DNA of 64,000 bases from Cytophaga hutchinsonii ATCC 33406 (GCF_000014145.1 NC_008255.1:869501-933500); one strand, 5' to 3'; shown: positions 36,916 through 45,964, counted from the stretch's first letter. Notes: generated by a model from the sequence alone, not told the origin. A program made the numbers and translations.

Positions 36916-39312
36916 ATGGAAAGTTACATGAATATCAATCACGACAAGCAGGTTTCTCAACAGCATGCCGGTGTCGTGGAAAGATGGGAAAAAATAGATA
37001 ATCGTTTTTATTTCTACGGCCCGCAAACGGTTTTAGAGGTTAAAGTTGTTTCTGATACAGTTTTACGTTTTCGTTTTTCAGCATTGGGCAATTTCAGCAG
37101 AGATTTTTCCTATTCACATGCACACACGTATCAGGAGTCTATTGAAAAGCTGGAGATCAGTGAAGAAGAAGAATACTTTTCCATAAAAACAGCTAAAATT
37201 GATTGCGAAATTCAGAAAGAGCGCATGCTCATTAAAATACTGGACAAAAAAGGGCTTGTAATTTCTGAAGATGAAAAGGGCTTTCACTGGGAAGAACATA
37301 AAAAGTACGGAGGGGAGATTGTTTTCAATACCCGTAAAGGCCAGGCCAGCGAACACTTCTATGGCTTAGGCGATAAATCTGCCGATAACGATATCCGCGA
37401 AAAACGTTTTGAGAACTGGGGGAAAGATACGTATGCCTACGGCAAGGATACAGATCCGCTCTACAAAAACATTCCGTTCTTTATCGGCCTGCATCATAAA
37501 GTAGCTTACGGTATTTTCTTTGATAATACATTCCGTACTTATTTTGATTTTGGATTCGAACGCAAGAATGCAACGTCATTCTGGGCAGACGGGGGTGAAA
37601 TGAATTATTATTTCATTTATGGTCCGGAGCTGCTCAATGTAGTGGAAACGTATACCAACATGACCGGTAAGCCTGAATTGCCGCCGCTTTGGGCGTTGGG
37701 CTTTCATCAATGTAAATGGAGTTACTATCCGGAAAAACAGGTGCGTGAAATTACAAGTGAATTCCGCACACGCAGAATCCCCTGTGATGCCTTTTATCTG
37801 GATATTGATTATATGGATGGCTTCAGATGCTTTACGTGGCATCCCGAACATTTCTCTAATCCCAAAGGCATGATTTCCGATCTTGAAAAACAAGGCTTCA
37901 AAACCGTTGTGATCATTGATCCGGGTATTAAAATAGATCCCAATTACCGCATTTATAAAGAAGGTCTGGAAAAAGGATATTTCTGCAAACGTATGGATGG
38001 CCCGTTAATGAAGGGCGCCGTGTGGCCGGGAGAATGTAACTTTCCCGATTTCACCCGCGCGGAAGTGCGTGAATGGTGGGCTGGTTTATTTGATGAACTG
38101 ATGGATACCGGCGTGCGCGGCGTGTGGAACGACATGAACGAGCCGGCGGTATTTGAAATAGAAACATTCCCCGATGATGTGCGCCACGATTACGATGGTG
38201 ATCCATGCAGCCATAGAAAAGCGCATAATGTTTACGGGATGCAGATGGCGCGTGCAACCTATGAAGGCGTAAAGAAATTCGGACATAACAGACGTCCGTT
38301 TGTAATTACACGTTCCGGTTATTCCGGCCTGCAGAAATATTCTTCTGCGTGGACAGGCGACAACGTTGCTTCATGGGAACACTTGTCTATAGCAAACAGT
38401 CAGTGTCAGCGGTTAAACGTATCGGGCGTTTCTTACTGCGGCTCCGACATCGGCGGCTTTATCGGTTCACCATCCGGCGAATTATTTGTGCGCTGGATTC
38501 AGCTTGGGATCTTCCATATGTTCTGCCGCGTGCACTCATCCGGTGACCACGGCGATCAGGAACCATGGTCGTTTGGCCTGGAAGTAGAGTTGCTTACAAA
38601 GAAATTTATTGAGCTGCGTTATCAGCTGCTTCCCTATATTTATACAACATTTTATCAGCATGTAAAAACGGGTGTACCAACGCTGCGTCCCTTGCCATTT
38701 GTAGCACAGGAAGATTCTGAAACATACAACAGGCAGGATGAATTCTGCATGGGCGACAACCTGCTGGTTTGCCCGATCCTGGCAGAAAAAGTTGATGGCC
38801 GCTGGGTGTATCTGCCCGAAGGCAAGTGGTATTATTACTGGGATGATAAAGTGCATGAAGGCAACCAGGAAGTATGGGCCGAAGCGGCACTGGATCGGAT
38901 TCCGTTGTTTGTAAAAGCAGGCGCAGTAATTCCGATGGCGCCGATCATGCAGTATGTAGGTGAGTTTGATCCCGAACAGTTATTCCTGCATGTATATGCA
39001 AGTGCGGAAGAACATACAAGTTATTTGTATGAAGACAAAGGGGATGGCTACGAGTATACACAAGGCGAATCGTCATATAAAACGTTTGTAACAGCAAGCG
39101 AAAAGAAATCGTATACCATTACGCAGCGTATTGATGGTACGTATGATCCGGTATATAAATCCTACGAGATCATGGTGCATGGATTGAGCTTTACACCTAA
39201 AAGCTGTGAGGTAGACGGGGAGAAGGTACACATGGATGTCATTAACCCGGATAAGAACCTGATCCGTTTTGACGCAGGCAAAGCGTTTGCAAAGATTGTA
39301 ATTAAGGGCTAA
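36916..39312 (+). CDS. Family 31 glycoside hydrolase (alpha-glucosidase)
   Basis: A 798-residue protein with a start at ATG 36916 or four codons later (MNINHDK). An N-terminal beta-sandwich precedes a catalytic barrel. WNDMNEPAVFE places the nucleophile at Asp406, YSSAWTGDNVASWEHL holds the acid/base Asp, and DAFYLDIDYMDGFRCFTW and SYCGSDIGGF are further GH31 signatures. There is no signal peptide, so it probably trims alpha-linked glucosides inside the cell. It is transcribed divergently from the glycosyltransferase/GH57 pair, sharing a 235-bp control region, and is closed by a terminator. Confidence 0.93.
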   Translation: MESYMNINHDKQVSQQHAGVVERWEKIDNRFYFYGPQTVLEVKVVSDTVLRFRFSALGNFSRDFSYSHAHTYQESIEKLEISEEEEYFSIKTAKIDCEIQKERMLIKILDKKGLVISEDEKGFHWEEHKKYGGEIVFNTRKGQASEHFYGLGDKSADNDIREKRFENWGKDTYAYGKDTDPLYKNIPFFIGLHHKVAYGIFFDNTFRTYFDFGFERKNATSFWADGGEMNYYFIYGPELLNVVETYTNMTGKPELPPLWALGFHQCKWSYYPEKQVREITSEFRTRRIPCDAFYLDIDYMDGFRCFTWHPEHFSNPKGMISDLEKQGFKTVVIIDPGIKIDPNYRIYKEGLEKGYFCKRMDGPLMKGAVWPGECNFPDFTRAEVREWWAGLFDELMDTGVRGVWNDMNEPAVFEIETFPDDVRHDYDGDPCSHRKAHNVYGMQMARATYEGVKKFGHNRRPFVITRSGYSGLQKYSSAWTGDNVASWEHLSIANSQCQRLNVSGVSYCGSDIGGFIGSPSGELFVRWIQLGIFHMFCRVHSSGDHGDQEPWSFGLEVELLTKKFIELRYQLLPYIYTTFYQHVKTGVPTLRPLPFVAQEDSETYNRQDEFCMGDNLLVCPILAEKVDGRWVYLPEGKWYYYWDDKVHEGNQEVWAEAALDRIPLFVKAGAVIPMAPIMQYVGEFDPEQLFLHVYASAEEHTSYLYEDKGDGYEYTQGESSYKTFVTASEKKSYTITQRIDGTYDPVYKSYEIMVHGLSFTPKSCEVDGEKVHMDVINPDKNLIRFDAGKAFAKIVIKG

Positions 39313-39327
39313 TTATTCCTATTTAAA

Positions 39328-39362
39328 AAAGGCGTTCTTCTATTATTTAGAAGAACGCCTTT
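39328..39362. terminator. Bidirectional terminator between GH31 and the adhesin gene
   Basis: A 14-bp perfect stem (AAAGGCGTTCTTCT) with a 7-base loop and A/T runs on both sides, between convergent genes. Confidence 0.85.
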
Positions 39363-39380
39363 AAAACCGAATTACTGGAT

Positions 39381-42221
39381 TTAGTATTTAACCACTTTTG
39401 AAGTATATACTTCGTCTTCGGCAATAAGCTGAAGAATGTACATTCCTGCTGGTAATGCTTCAATGTTCAATGTAATAGATGATCCGCTTAGATTCATTGC
39501 TTGCTGAAACATCACAGTACCATTTTCATTCGTTAATTTAACTAGACCTGTTCCTGCAGAAGTTACCAGATCAACACTAACGATATTTTTTGCTGGGTTA
39601 GGATACGCACGAAGTATTGCAGATTTTGTTGCACTAAACACTCCTGTACTGGTTGATATTTTTTGAACTGTTACAGAGGCATCTTCTATCGTTGCAGGGT
39701 TTCCATCTATGGTAACCGGAATGGAAGTTGTTGTTCCTGCTAAACTTGTTCCGCCATACTCCGGAATAACTGAATATGCACCGGCTATGACATTTACAAA
39801 TTTGTATCTTCCGCTTGTATCTGTTTGGGTATATGAAATTTTATTCCCGTTTGCATCTGCAAGGTAAACGATTGCATGTACCGCCGGTGTACCGGAAGTA
39901 GTTTGTATACGTGCAGCAGCAAGTGATGTATGGTCTACATAGACAATACCAGTGATGGTATCCAGCCCTGTATTCCAGAATGAATTTGTGCTTACGTAAG
40001 GAGTTAATGAAATTGGATAAGAGCTATTATCAGAAACGGTTATTACCTGTGCATTTTGCCAATCTTGAGTATCACCTAAATAAGTAGGTAAGAAATTGCT
40101 TTGGTAGATTGAGTTGTCTGTTGGAGTAGCTAGTAAGATATATTTACCCGTAACTACATTATCGAATGCATATGTACCAGCATCTGAAGGTTTGATTGAA
40201 TCTGCTTCAGCAAGATATAATTCTGAGCCTTCTTTTTTGTATAAGGCAACCAATCCATTGTCTAGTGTATTTACTCCAGCTTTTATTGTTCCTGTAAGTG
40301 TATACGTTGTGCCGAATTTTACAGATAGTACATCTGAAACATAGCAAATTGTATTTAATCCGGAAAGCGTTAAATATACAATTCCGTTTTGTAGATCAAG
40401 GGTTGATGGTGTATAGATTGTTGATAATGCGTTGGCGTTGCTGAATGTACCTGTACCTGAAGAAAACCATTGCACGCCAGGCGTTGCAAAACTTGTTCCG
40501 TTTAATGTAACAGATGTGCCAGTGATAAGCTGATCCGGACCGGCATGTAAAACGGGCGCAGAAGCGCCAAGCGTTGTTACTGTCATTGCGTCTGTGGCTG
40601 AGGCATTGCACATTCCGGTAGTTGTGAGGGTAAGTGTAACAAAACTATTGGCGATATCAGCATCAGAGAATATATAGGAAGTGCTGAGATAGTTAGAACC
40701 GGGATTAAATGTTCCGGTACCGCTGGATGTCCAGATACCACCTGTTGCATTTGTAACAGTGCCATAGCATGCAGCCATACTTCCGCATATTGTTTGATCT
40801 GAACCTGCGTTTGCTGTTGCTGCAATATCTTTCAGAAAAACTCTTTTAGTACCAGATTGTGACAGGCACCAATTTGTTCTTGGTGTAGTTGCAGTTAGCC
40901 AGTAACCTTCCAGCAATTGATCTGCCGCTGATGGTGTGTAAACAGGTGTTAGAGACGTAGGATCTGAAAATGTTCCGGTACCTGAAGTAGTCCATATTAG
41001 CGTACCTGCCTGAAGATGTGCAACCGGATAAATAATCGCGCCAGGACATACTACTGTATCGGATCCAACATTTAAGCCGGCGTTTGAGGTAGTACGTATT
41101 GTTAAATGATCTGTCGCAGTTGGGCAGAGTCCATTACTGATTGTAGTTGCTGTAAGTGTTACCACACCTGTAAAATTTGCTACATCTTCATTGGATAATG
41201 TGTAATATACAGAAGTTGCGTTTGTTGTTGATGGAGCACTAAATGTACCGGTACCTGATGTAGACCAAGTGACGCCGCTTGTACCTGTGTATGCTGGTGT
41301 AAGGGTTACAACATCTTTGCATACAGTCTGATCTGCACCAGCGTTCACAGATGCAGCGATGCTGAAAATGTCCACTTGCAATGTATCTCTTCCTTCGGGA
41401 CATGAACCATTGCCAGTAGTTTGTACCATTAAATGTACATTGCCTGCTAAAATATCTGCAGTAGAAGGCTGGTAGGTCGGATGTAGATCCGTTGTGCTTG
41501 AAAAGGTACCTGTTCCGGATGTAGACCAGATAACACCTGTTGCATTTGTCAAGGAAGACCCGGTTATACTTACAGACGCAGTTTGACAGGATACTAAGTT
41601 AGGTCCTCCATATACTTCATTGGGCGGAATATAGTTTATAACAACTTCATCTGTGTCGCTTGCATAACCACAAATAGGATCATTTGCACGTATTATTGCC
41701 CATAGCCGAACAGATCCATTTAATTGATCCGCATTAGTCGGAGTATATTTAGTCGTAAGATCATTTTCATTAGCTAATGCACCAGATCCCAGAGCAACCC
41801 AATGGAACGACTCTGCATTGGTTGCAGTAGCAGTTAATGTAAGCGCGCCGCAGCCTGTCTGGTCTGCTCCTGCATCTACATTTAATAGAGGAGCAGTGTG
41901 AAAGGTTATAATCGAAACAGCTGTTTTAGAAGCGCAATTACCGGTACCTGTTACACTTAAATCTACCGAGCCTGCAGTAATATCTGCTGTAGAAGGTATA
42001 TAGTAGGCCGTAAGGCCATTATTTGACAGGTCGGAAAATGTACCTGTACCGCTGGTTGTCCATTGATAAGTATCATACCCTGTTCCATTTCCTTGTATTA
42101 AGAATGATGACCACGAGTCACAAACTGTAGTATTCGCTCCAGCATCAATGGTACATTGGGCGTTAGTTTGCAAGGATGAAAATAAAGTAAGACTGAGCAT
42201 CCAAAGTAAAAACTTTTTCAT
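39381..42221 (-). CDS. Large repetitive surface protein with type A T9SS tail
   Basis: A 946-residue protein with signal peptide MKKFLLWMLSLTLFSSLQTNAQ. Residues about 22-640 hold roughly seven repeats of about 85-90 residues built as AGADQTVC...TYTPSxADIxxGxVxLxxTxxxNxxC, each with the striking element WxTSGTGTFS in the middle; this is an Ig/PKD-like adhesin array with a Cys near each repeat start. Two CarboxypepD_reg/SdrD_B-like beta domains follow (TLTGTIKAGVNTLDNGLVAL near 645 and TGIVYVDHTSLA near 755). The tail LRAYPNPAKNIVSVDLV through GMYILQLIAEDEVYTSKVVK is a type A sorting domain. A role in adhesion is likely; no enzyme signature is present. Confidence 0.88.
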   Translation of the reverse strand: MKKFLLWMLSLTLFSSLQTNAQCTIDAGANTTVCDSWSSFLIQGNGTGYDTYQWTTSGTGTFSDLSNNGLTAYYIPSTADITAGSVDLSVTGTGNCASKTAVSIITFHTAPLLNVDAGADQTGCGALTLTATATNAESFHWVALGSGALANENDLTTKYTPTNADQLNGSVRLWAIIRANDPICGYASDTDEVVINYIPPNEVYGGPNLVSCQTASVSITGSSLTNATGVIWSTSGTGTFSSTTDLHPTYQPSTADILAGNVHLMVQTTGNGSCPEGRDTLQVDIFSIAASVNAGADQTVCKDVVTLTPAYTGTSGVTWSTSGTGTFSAPSTTNATSVYYTLSNEDVANFTGVVTLTATTISNGLCPTATDHLTIRTTSNAGLNVGSDTVVCPGAIIYPVAHLQAGTLIWTTSGTGTFSDPTSLTPVYTPSAADQLLEGYWLTATTPRTNWCLSQSGTKRVFLKDIAATANAGSDQTICGSMAACYGTVTNATGGIWTSSGTGTFNPGSNYLSTSYIFSDADIANSFVTLTLTTTGMCNASATDAMTVTTLGASAPVLHAGPDQLITGTSVTLNGTSFATPGVQWFSSGTGTFSNANALSTIYTPSTLDLQNGIVYLTLSGLNTICYVSDVLSVKFGTTYTLTGTIKAGVNTLDNGLVALYKKEGSELYLAEADSIKPSDAGTYAFDNVVTGKYILLATPTDNSIYQSNFLPTYLGDTQDWQNAQVITVSDNSSYPISLTPYVSTNSFWNTGLDTITGIVYVDHTSLAAARIQTTSGTPAVHAIVYLADANGNKISYTQTDTSGRYKFVNVIAGAYSVIPEYGGTSLAGTTTSIPVTIDGNPATIEDASVTVQKISTSTGVFSATKSAILRAYPNPAKNIVSVDLVTSAGTGLVKLTNENGTVMFQQAMNLSGSSITLNIEALPAGMYILQLIAEDEVYTSKVVKY

Positions 42222-42370
42222 AGATGAAATTTTATTTTTAAAATGTAATTATAATTTAAATGTAGGGCTTTATAATTCTTTAATCAATTCTTATTGTTGA
42301 TATTTCGGGTCATTGCAAGAATTTTTTTAATCTGAATAGAAGTTATTTGATTATTTTGGTTTTTAGTATC

Positions 42371-42425
42371 CCCGTCCGCACCGCTATCATTTAATGATCC
42401 GAAAACAATGCGGGTCACCAACAAT
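42371..42425. repeat. Dispersed GCGGGTCACC repeat, copy 1
   Basis: It reads CCGCACCGCTATCATTTAAT, then GAAAACAATGCGGGTCACCA, then ACAA. The outer CCGCA and TGCGG can pair. Copies 2 and 3 are at 44859-44910 and 45907-45955. Confidence 0.65.
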
Positions 42426-42488
42426 CAGCTATCTAAAAATTTACAGCTATGGAAGTAGAGGGGGAGTCCTTAGCTCTCTTAGCTCTTC

Positions 42489-42543
42489 GGAATTTGCATT
42501 CGCCGCGGTGTACCGAAGCCAGATAAAAAAAGGATTTGCAATC
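42489..42543. repeat. REP-like hairpin doublet, copy 1
   Basis: GGAATTTGCATTC and GGATTTGCAATC, each nearly self-complementary, flank the linker CCGAAGCCAGATAAAAAAA. The same order of elements recurs at 50725-50767 and, degenerate, near 51490-51530. Confidence 0.55.
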
Positions 42544-42591
42544 TATATAGTATGCACATTCAACATACAACAATATAAGCACTCTTATTTT

Positions 42592-42860
42592 TAACCCGCT
42601 CACCCTCACTGCCCTCAATATTCCCGCTAGGAATTCCCCGTAAAAATCACTAATTATTCCCGGAAAAGGTATATACGGCGTACCAGAGATCAGATACGTT
42701 TGTTTTTAACCATAGATGACCCCGCATACAGACCATATATTCGCTGTTCATTACACTCTTCTCACCTCGGTCTGTGGCACACAGAACGAAACTGCTCTTA
42801 TTAGTAAGCATGATGGGAACATTTTGAAATATGAATGAAGGAGCCTGATGTGAATGCAAC
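42592..42860 (+). pseudogene. Decayed copy of the 52.98-53.25 kb segment
   Basis: The stretch from about 42592 aligns by eye with that from about 52984: both have a C-rich CCCTCACT-like lead, then TAGGAATT, a gap, and then CATATATTC...TCATTAC.CTCT. In the 53-kb copy this last part encodes the N-terminal membrane segment of a 132-residue protein; here the frame is closed by stops, so this is a remnant. Confidence 0.5.
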
Positions 42861-42965
42861 GTTAGATCTGCTGTGGCACACAGACAATAGAGATGGCTTG
42901 GACGATATGCCTGAAGGGCTTAGTGAACATAACCTGATGAATTTTAACTATTCATAATAATAACT

Positions 42966-43130
42966 ATGAAAAAAGATTTTGGTTTTTTCAAAACAAAAAT
43001 GCCTGAAACAAGAAAGGCAGATTTTTATTTAGGCTGTCTGGATGGTTATTTCTCCGTACGCTGTAGTGCAGCAAATCCAATACACGTTAACAGATACACT
43101 TCCGATGCGGCGCACAACCCGTTGTTGTGA
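42966..43130 (+). CDS. Possible 54-residue ORF
   Basis: A short frame (MKKDFGFFKTKMPETRKADF...) opens at ATG 42966 and ends at TGA 43128-43130. It has no recognised motif and could be chance. It is recorded because the surrounding region is otherwise empty and the start is followed by a normal-looking Lys-rich N-terminus. Confidence 0.22.
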   Translation: MKKDFGFFKTKMPETRKADFYLGCLDGYFSVRCSAANPIHVNRYTSDAAHNPLL

Positions 43131-43183
43131 GATGTTACATTACAGTTATTTTAACGAATGCCAAAGAAAAAGCACACTCCAAC

Positions 43184-43618
43184 ATGATTACACGGCTTAC
43201 AAACGTCATACATAAATTAGCAGCAAAGCCACAACACCTATTCCTCACAGACAGTATAGGAGCGCTGCTTACGGCATTCTTGTTGTTCGTTGTATTGAGA
43301 ACATACAATGAATCTGTTGGAATGCCTGAACGTATATTGACATACCTGTCGATTATAGCAACGGTTTTCTCGATCTATTCCGCAGCCTGTTTTTTATGGG
43401 TAAAAGGAAATTTCATACCATTTGTAAGCGTAATAAGCATAGCAAACATTTTTTATTGTGTGTTGACAATGATACTTGTTATACGATACTACCCAATGCT
43501 TACACGTGTCGGGATAACCTATTTTATATCAGAGATACTGATTATTTGTGTACTTGTTTACATAGAAGTTCAGGTTGCCAAAGCAATCAAACAACATGCA
43601 ATTGCCGACACCCCTTGA
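43184..43618 (+). CDS. Small four-helix membrane protein
   Basis: Starting at ATG 43184 the protein is 144 residues (MITRLTNVIHKLAAKPQHLF); an upstream start at 43127 adds 19 residues of poor quality. Four membrane helices lie at about 26-43, 53-73, 79-99 and 109-130 (LLTAFLLFVVLRTY, ILTYLSIIATVFSIYSAACF, FVSVISIANIFYCVLTMILV, ITYFISEILIICVLVYIEV). No family is recognised. It lies 155 bp upstream of the TauE-family gene in the same direction. Confidence 0.6.
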   Translation: MITRLTNVIHKLAAKPQHLFLTDSIGALLTAFLLFVVLRTYNESVGMPERILTYLSIIATVFSIYSAACFLWVKGNFIPFVSVISIANIFYCVLTMILVIRYYPMLTRVGITYFISEILIICVLVYIEVQVAKAIKQHAIADTP

Positions 43619-43773
43619 GTCCATTGTGGTTAACGTGTACCACTGCCTGCGCGCACTTTTTTTTAGGTACACTATCCGAATAACCATTGGATCTGAATAC
43701 ATGCCATAGCTTTTTTGACTATTTTGAACGCACAATTATTTCCGCCTGATAAGTGCCTTCAACAGGTTATATA

Positions 43774-44511
43774 ATGGACTACCATTCAATTCTTTTAATT
43801 TTTGTGCTGGGCGTTCTGGCTTTTTTATATTCATCTATCGGGTACGGCGGTGCCATTGGGTATTTAGCGGTTATGGCTTTGTTTGGAGTTGCACCTGTAA
43901 TGATGAAAACATCTGCGTTGATTATGAATTTAGCAGTGGCAGCAGCATCCTTTATTGGATTTTACAGGGGCGGTTATTTCAAGCTCAAATTGTTTTGGCC
44001 CTTTGCCATCACAAGTATTCCTATGGCTTATCTGGGCGGTATGATGACCCTGTCAGACAGTATTTACAGGAAAATTTTAGCTGTTTGTTTATTGATTTCA
44101 ATTGTACGGTTGCTGTATCAGTTCAGGCAGGCAAACCAGGAGACGAAAGAAATACCAATCGGCACAGCCCTGGTTACAGGCGGGTTGATTGGGCTTCTGT
44201 CCGGTGCCATTGGCCTTGGCGGCGGAATCATTTTAAGTCCGCTCATGCTGCTGATGCGTTGGGCAACGTTTAAAGAAACGGCAGCCGTTTCTGCGCTTTT
44301 CATTTCTGTAAATTCATTATCCGGACTATTCGGGCAAATCAACAAAGGAGGCATTCACCTCACGCACAACTTACAATATGCGGTGGCAGCAACAATCCTG
44401 GGCGGACTGCTAGGTTCGTACTGCGGCAGTCAAAAGTTCAACGTACCCACATTAAAATATCTATTGGCCATCGTACTAACCATTGCAAGCTTCAAATTGA
44501 TGTTTGCATAG
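43774..44511 (+). CDS. TauE/SafE-family sulfite/anion exporter-like permease
   Basis: A 245-residue protein started at ATG 43774 (MDYHSILLIFVLGVLAFLYSSIGYGG). Eight hydrophobic segments form two similar halves: SSIGYGGAIGYLAVMALFGV in the first and GLLSGAIGLGGGIILSPLML in the second are the paired G-x-G-G motifs of the TauE/SafE family. Members move sulfite, sulfoacetate or other organic anions; the substrate here is unknown. It is probably the last conserved core gene before the AT-rich accessory stretch. Confidence 0.88.
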   Translation: MDYHSILLIFVLGVLAFLYSSIGYGGAIGYLAVMALFGVAPVMMKTSALIMNLAVAAASFIGFYRGGYFKLKLFWPFAITSIPMAYLGGMMTLSDSIYRKILAVCLLISIVRLLYQFRQANQETKEIPIGTALVTGGLIGLLSGAIGLGGGIILSPLMLLMRWATFKETAAVSALFISVNSLSGLFGQINKGGIHLTHNLQYAVAATILGGLLGSYCGSQKFNVPTLKYLLAIVLTIASFKLMFA

Positions 44512-44734
44512 TACCGTATCAGATGCTATTATGAGCATCCTTCGCTGTTGTTTAGGACATCACACCACAGCATGATTGCATGATACTAAAATGATATTTT
44601 ACGGAACCCTAGCAGCTGATAAACCGTTTAAATCCGTACGATTTTTTATTTCACAATTGAATTTTTTAATGAATTACCCTCATGTGATTACTGATCACAT
44701 CATTTACAGAACCCGTTCGCCAGGGCGAAACACG

Positions 44735-44789
44735 CGGAACATACCCGGAATACAGGCGGAATATACCCGGAATATACACTGAATATATA
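44735..44789. repeat. Tandem repeat, five 11-bp units
   Basis: Units are CGGAACATACC, CGGAATACAGG, CGGAATATACC, CGGAATATACA and CTGAATATATA in a head-to-tail row. Imperfect copies suggest an old expansion. Confidence 0.75.
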
Positions 44790-44858
44790 TGCTTGCATGT
44801 ACCTTTTTGTATACACTTCAATAAACTTTGGTATGCTTTCGCCGTTGATGATGTTCCT

Positions 44859-44910
44859 GCCCGCACGGATATTATTTAATGAATAGGAAAACAATGCGGG
44901 TCACCAACAA
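44859..44910. repeat. Dispersed GCGGGTCACC repeat, copy 2
   Basis: It reads GCCCGCACGGATATTATTTA, then ATGAATAGGAAAACAATGCG, then GGTCACCAACAA. Similarity to copy 1 continues downstream (CTAAAAATTTA). Confidence 0.65.
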
Positions 44911-45024
44911 GTGGGTAATAGGCTAAAAATTTAGGAATCTTTAAATTTATTAAGCCACCTCAATCCGTTATTATGTCTCGCCGAGGGAGTAACTATATAT
45001 CAGATCGATTATAGTTTTTATTTC

Positions 45025-45828
45025 TTATTTCTTATTTATAAAGACTTTATTTGTTGGGATAGTTTGAATGTGTGATTTTTTAGATTCTTGCTGTTCTGTT
45101 TTATATTGTTTTTGTTCAGTTTTAAATTGATCTTCACTTTGATTGATCTGGTAAATAGCTACAACAATGGATATAATTAAACCGGCAACTGATAGAAATA
45201 TACCTGTTCTTGCAAAGAAATTTGCTTTTTTAGCTTCCTTCTTTGCTTCTTTTGACTCTTGTAATGAATGCTGCAATTCTTTATACTCAAGTAATCCTAA
45301 CATAGAATCTAAAGAAGCTATCTTTCTATAATGCTCATTAGATAAGCTAGGTTCTTTTGTTATTTCTCTATAAAGTGCTTTCAGACGTTCATCAATAACC
45401 CATATTTTTACAACATTGAGTATATAGTGTTTGTACTCAAAAAATGAAACTCCTTCAATCCAATTTATATGAAAAAAGTTTAAAGACAATATGTATATAT
45501 CAGTATCAGAAGTTGATTTAAATTCATTATGATTAAGTATTACATCAGCTAATTGATTTTCTTTTGTGAGCTGTGTGTACGAGTCTATACTTATCTGTAA
45601 ATTTCTAACAGTAAAATTCTTACTATCATAATAAGGTAACTGATGACAATTAGTAAGCTCTTGATATTTTAATCTTACCTGATCATTAAACTTTAAATCT
45701 TCAAAAATTTTAAAATTTAAGTCTGGATTATTAAAAGTGTATATGTAATCAGCCAATTGTTTATATGAACAAGATTTATTCGGTTGTTTATATATCCAGT
45801 TATAACATTCTATCAGTAATTGATCCAT
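45025..45828 (-). CDS. Hypothetical protein with one membrane helix and coiled coil
   Basis: A 267-residue protein. Residues 1-190 are soluble and helical, starting MDQLLIECYNWIYKQPNKSC. A Lys/Glu/Ala coiled coil spans about 185-205 (LQESKEAKKEAKKANFFA), one membrane helix about 209-228 (GIFLSVAGLIISIVVAIYQI), and a Gln/Lys-rich tail follows (QFKTEQKQYKTEQQESKKSH). I recognise no family. Base composition is markedly AT-rich compared with the core genes. The layout resembles accessory membrane-anchored proteins in defence or mobile regions, but no function can be assigned. Confidence 0.6.
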   Translation of the reverse strand: MDQLLIECYNWIYKQPNKSCSYKQLADYIYTFNNPDLNFKIFEDLKFNDQVRLKYQELTNCHQLPYYDSKNFTVRNLQISIDSYTQLTKENQLADVILNHNEFKSTSDTDIYILSLNFFHINWIEGVSFFEYKHYILNVVKIWVIDERLKALYREITKEPSLSNEHYRKIASLDSMLGLLEYKELQHSLQESKEAKKEAKKANFFARTGIFLSVAGLIISIVVAIYQINQSEDQFKTEQKQYKTEQQESKKSHIQTIPTNKVFINKK

Positions 45829-45906
45829 TATTATTTATAAGAGCAAATAAGATGAAATTACAATTATAGCTATTTTAAAAAACTAATGTATCTCCGTTAT
45901 TATTTT

Positions 45907-45955
45907 CCGTGCGCACCGGTATTTTTAATGAGCAAACAATACGGGTCACTAAAAC
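45907..45955. repeat. Dispersed GCGGGTCACC repeat, copy 3 (diverged)
   Basis: It reads CCGTGCGCACCGGTATTTTT, then AATGAGCAAACAATACGGGT, then CACTAAAA. It sits between the 45025-45828 gene start and the end of the XRE gene. Confidence 0.55.
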
Positions 45956-45964
45956 CAAACTAAG

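Larger units (their letters stand above)
42222..42965. other. Repeat-rich intergenic region without a complete gene
   Basis: About 740 bp upstream of the adhesin. It holds one copy of the GCGGGTCACC repeat (42371-42425), one REP-like doublet (42489-42543), and a decayed copy (42592-42860) of the stretch around the 53107-53502 gene. Short open frames here lack start context and recognisable content. Confidence 0.6.
44512..45024. other. Intergenic region with repeats, no gene
   Basis: A 513-bp gap between TauE (+) and the 45025-45828 gene (-). It contains an 11-bp tandem repeat (44735-44789), a GTGAT-type inverted repeat near 44680-44698, and copy 2 of the GCGGGTCACC repeat. Short open frames here are not supported. 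Confidence 0.55.

Noticed and set aside
39381-42221. Periodic sequence suggesting a CRISPR or DNA-level repeat array
   Set aside because: The periodicity is at protein level (about 85-90 residues per repeat) and the DNA units are diverged; no constant direct repeat with spacers of equal length exists.
42394-42618. Short frames on both strands before the adhesin gene
   Set aside because: They lie over REP-like repeats and a decayed segment, with no plausible start context.
44576-44894. Small frames on both strands between TauE and the 45025 gene
   Set aside because: They are translated from a tandem repeat and repeat elements and show no conserved-looking content.
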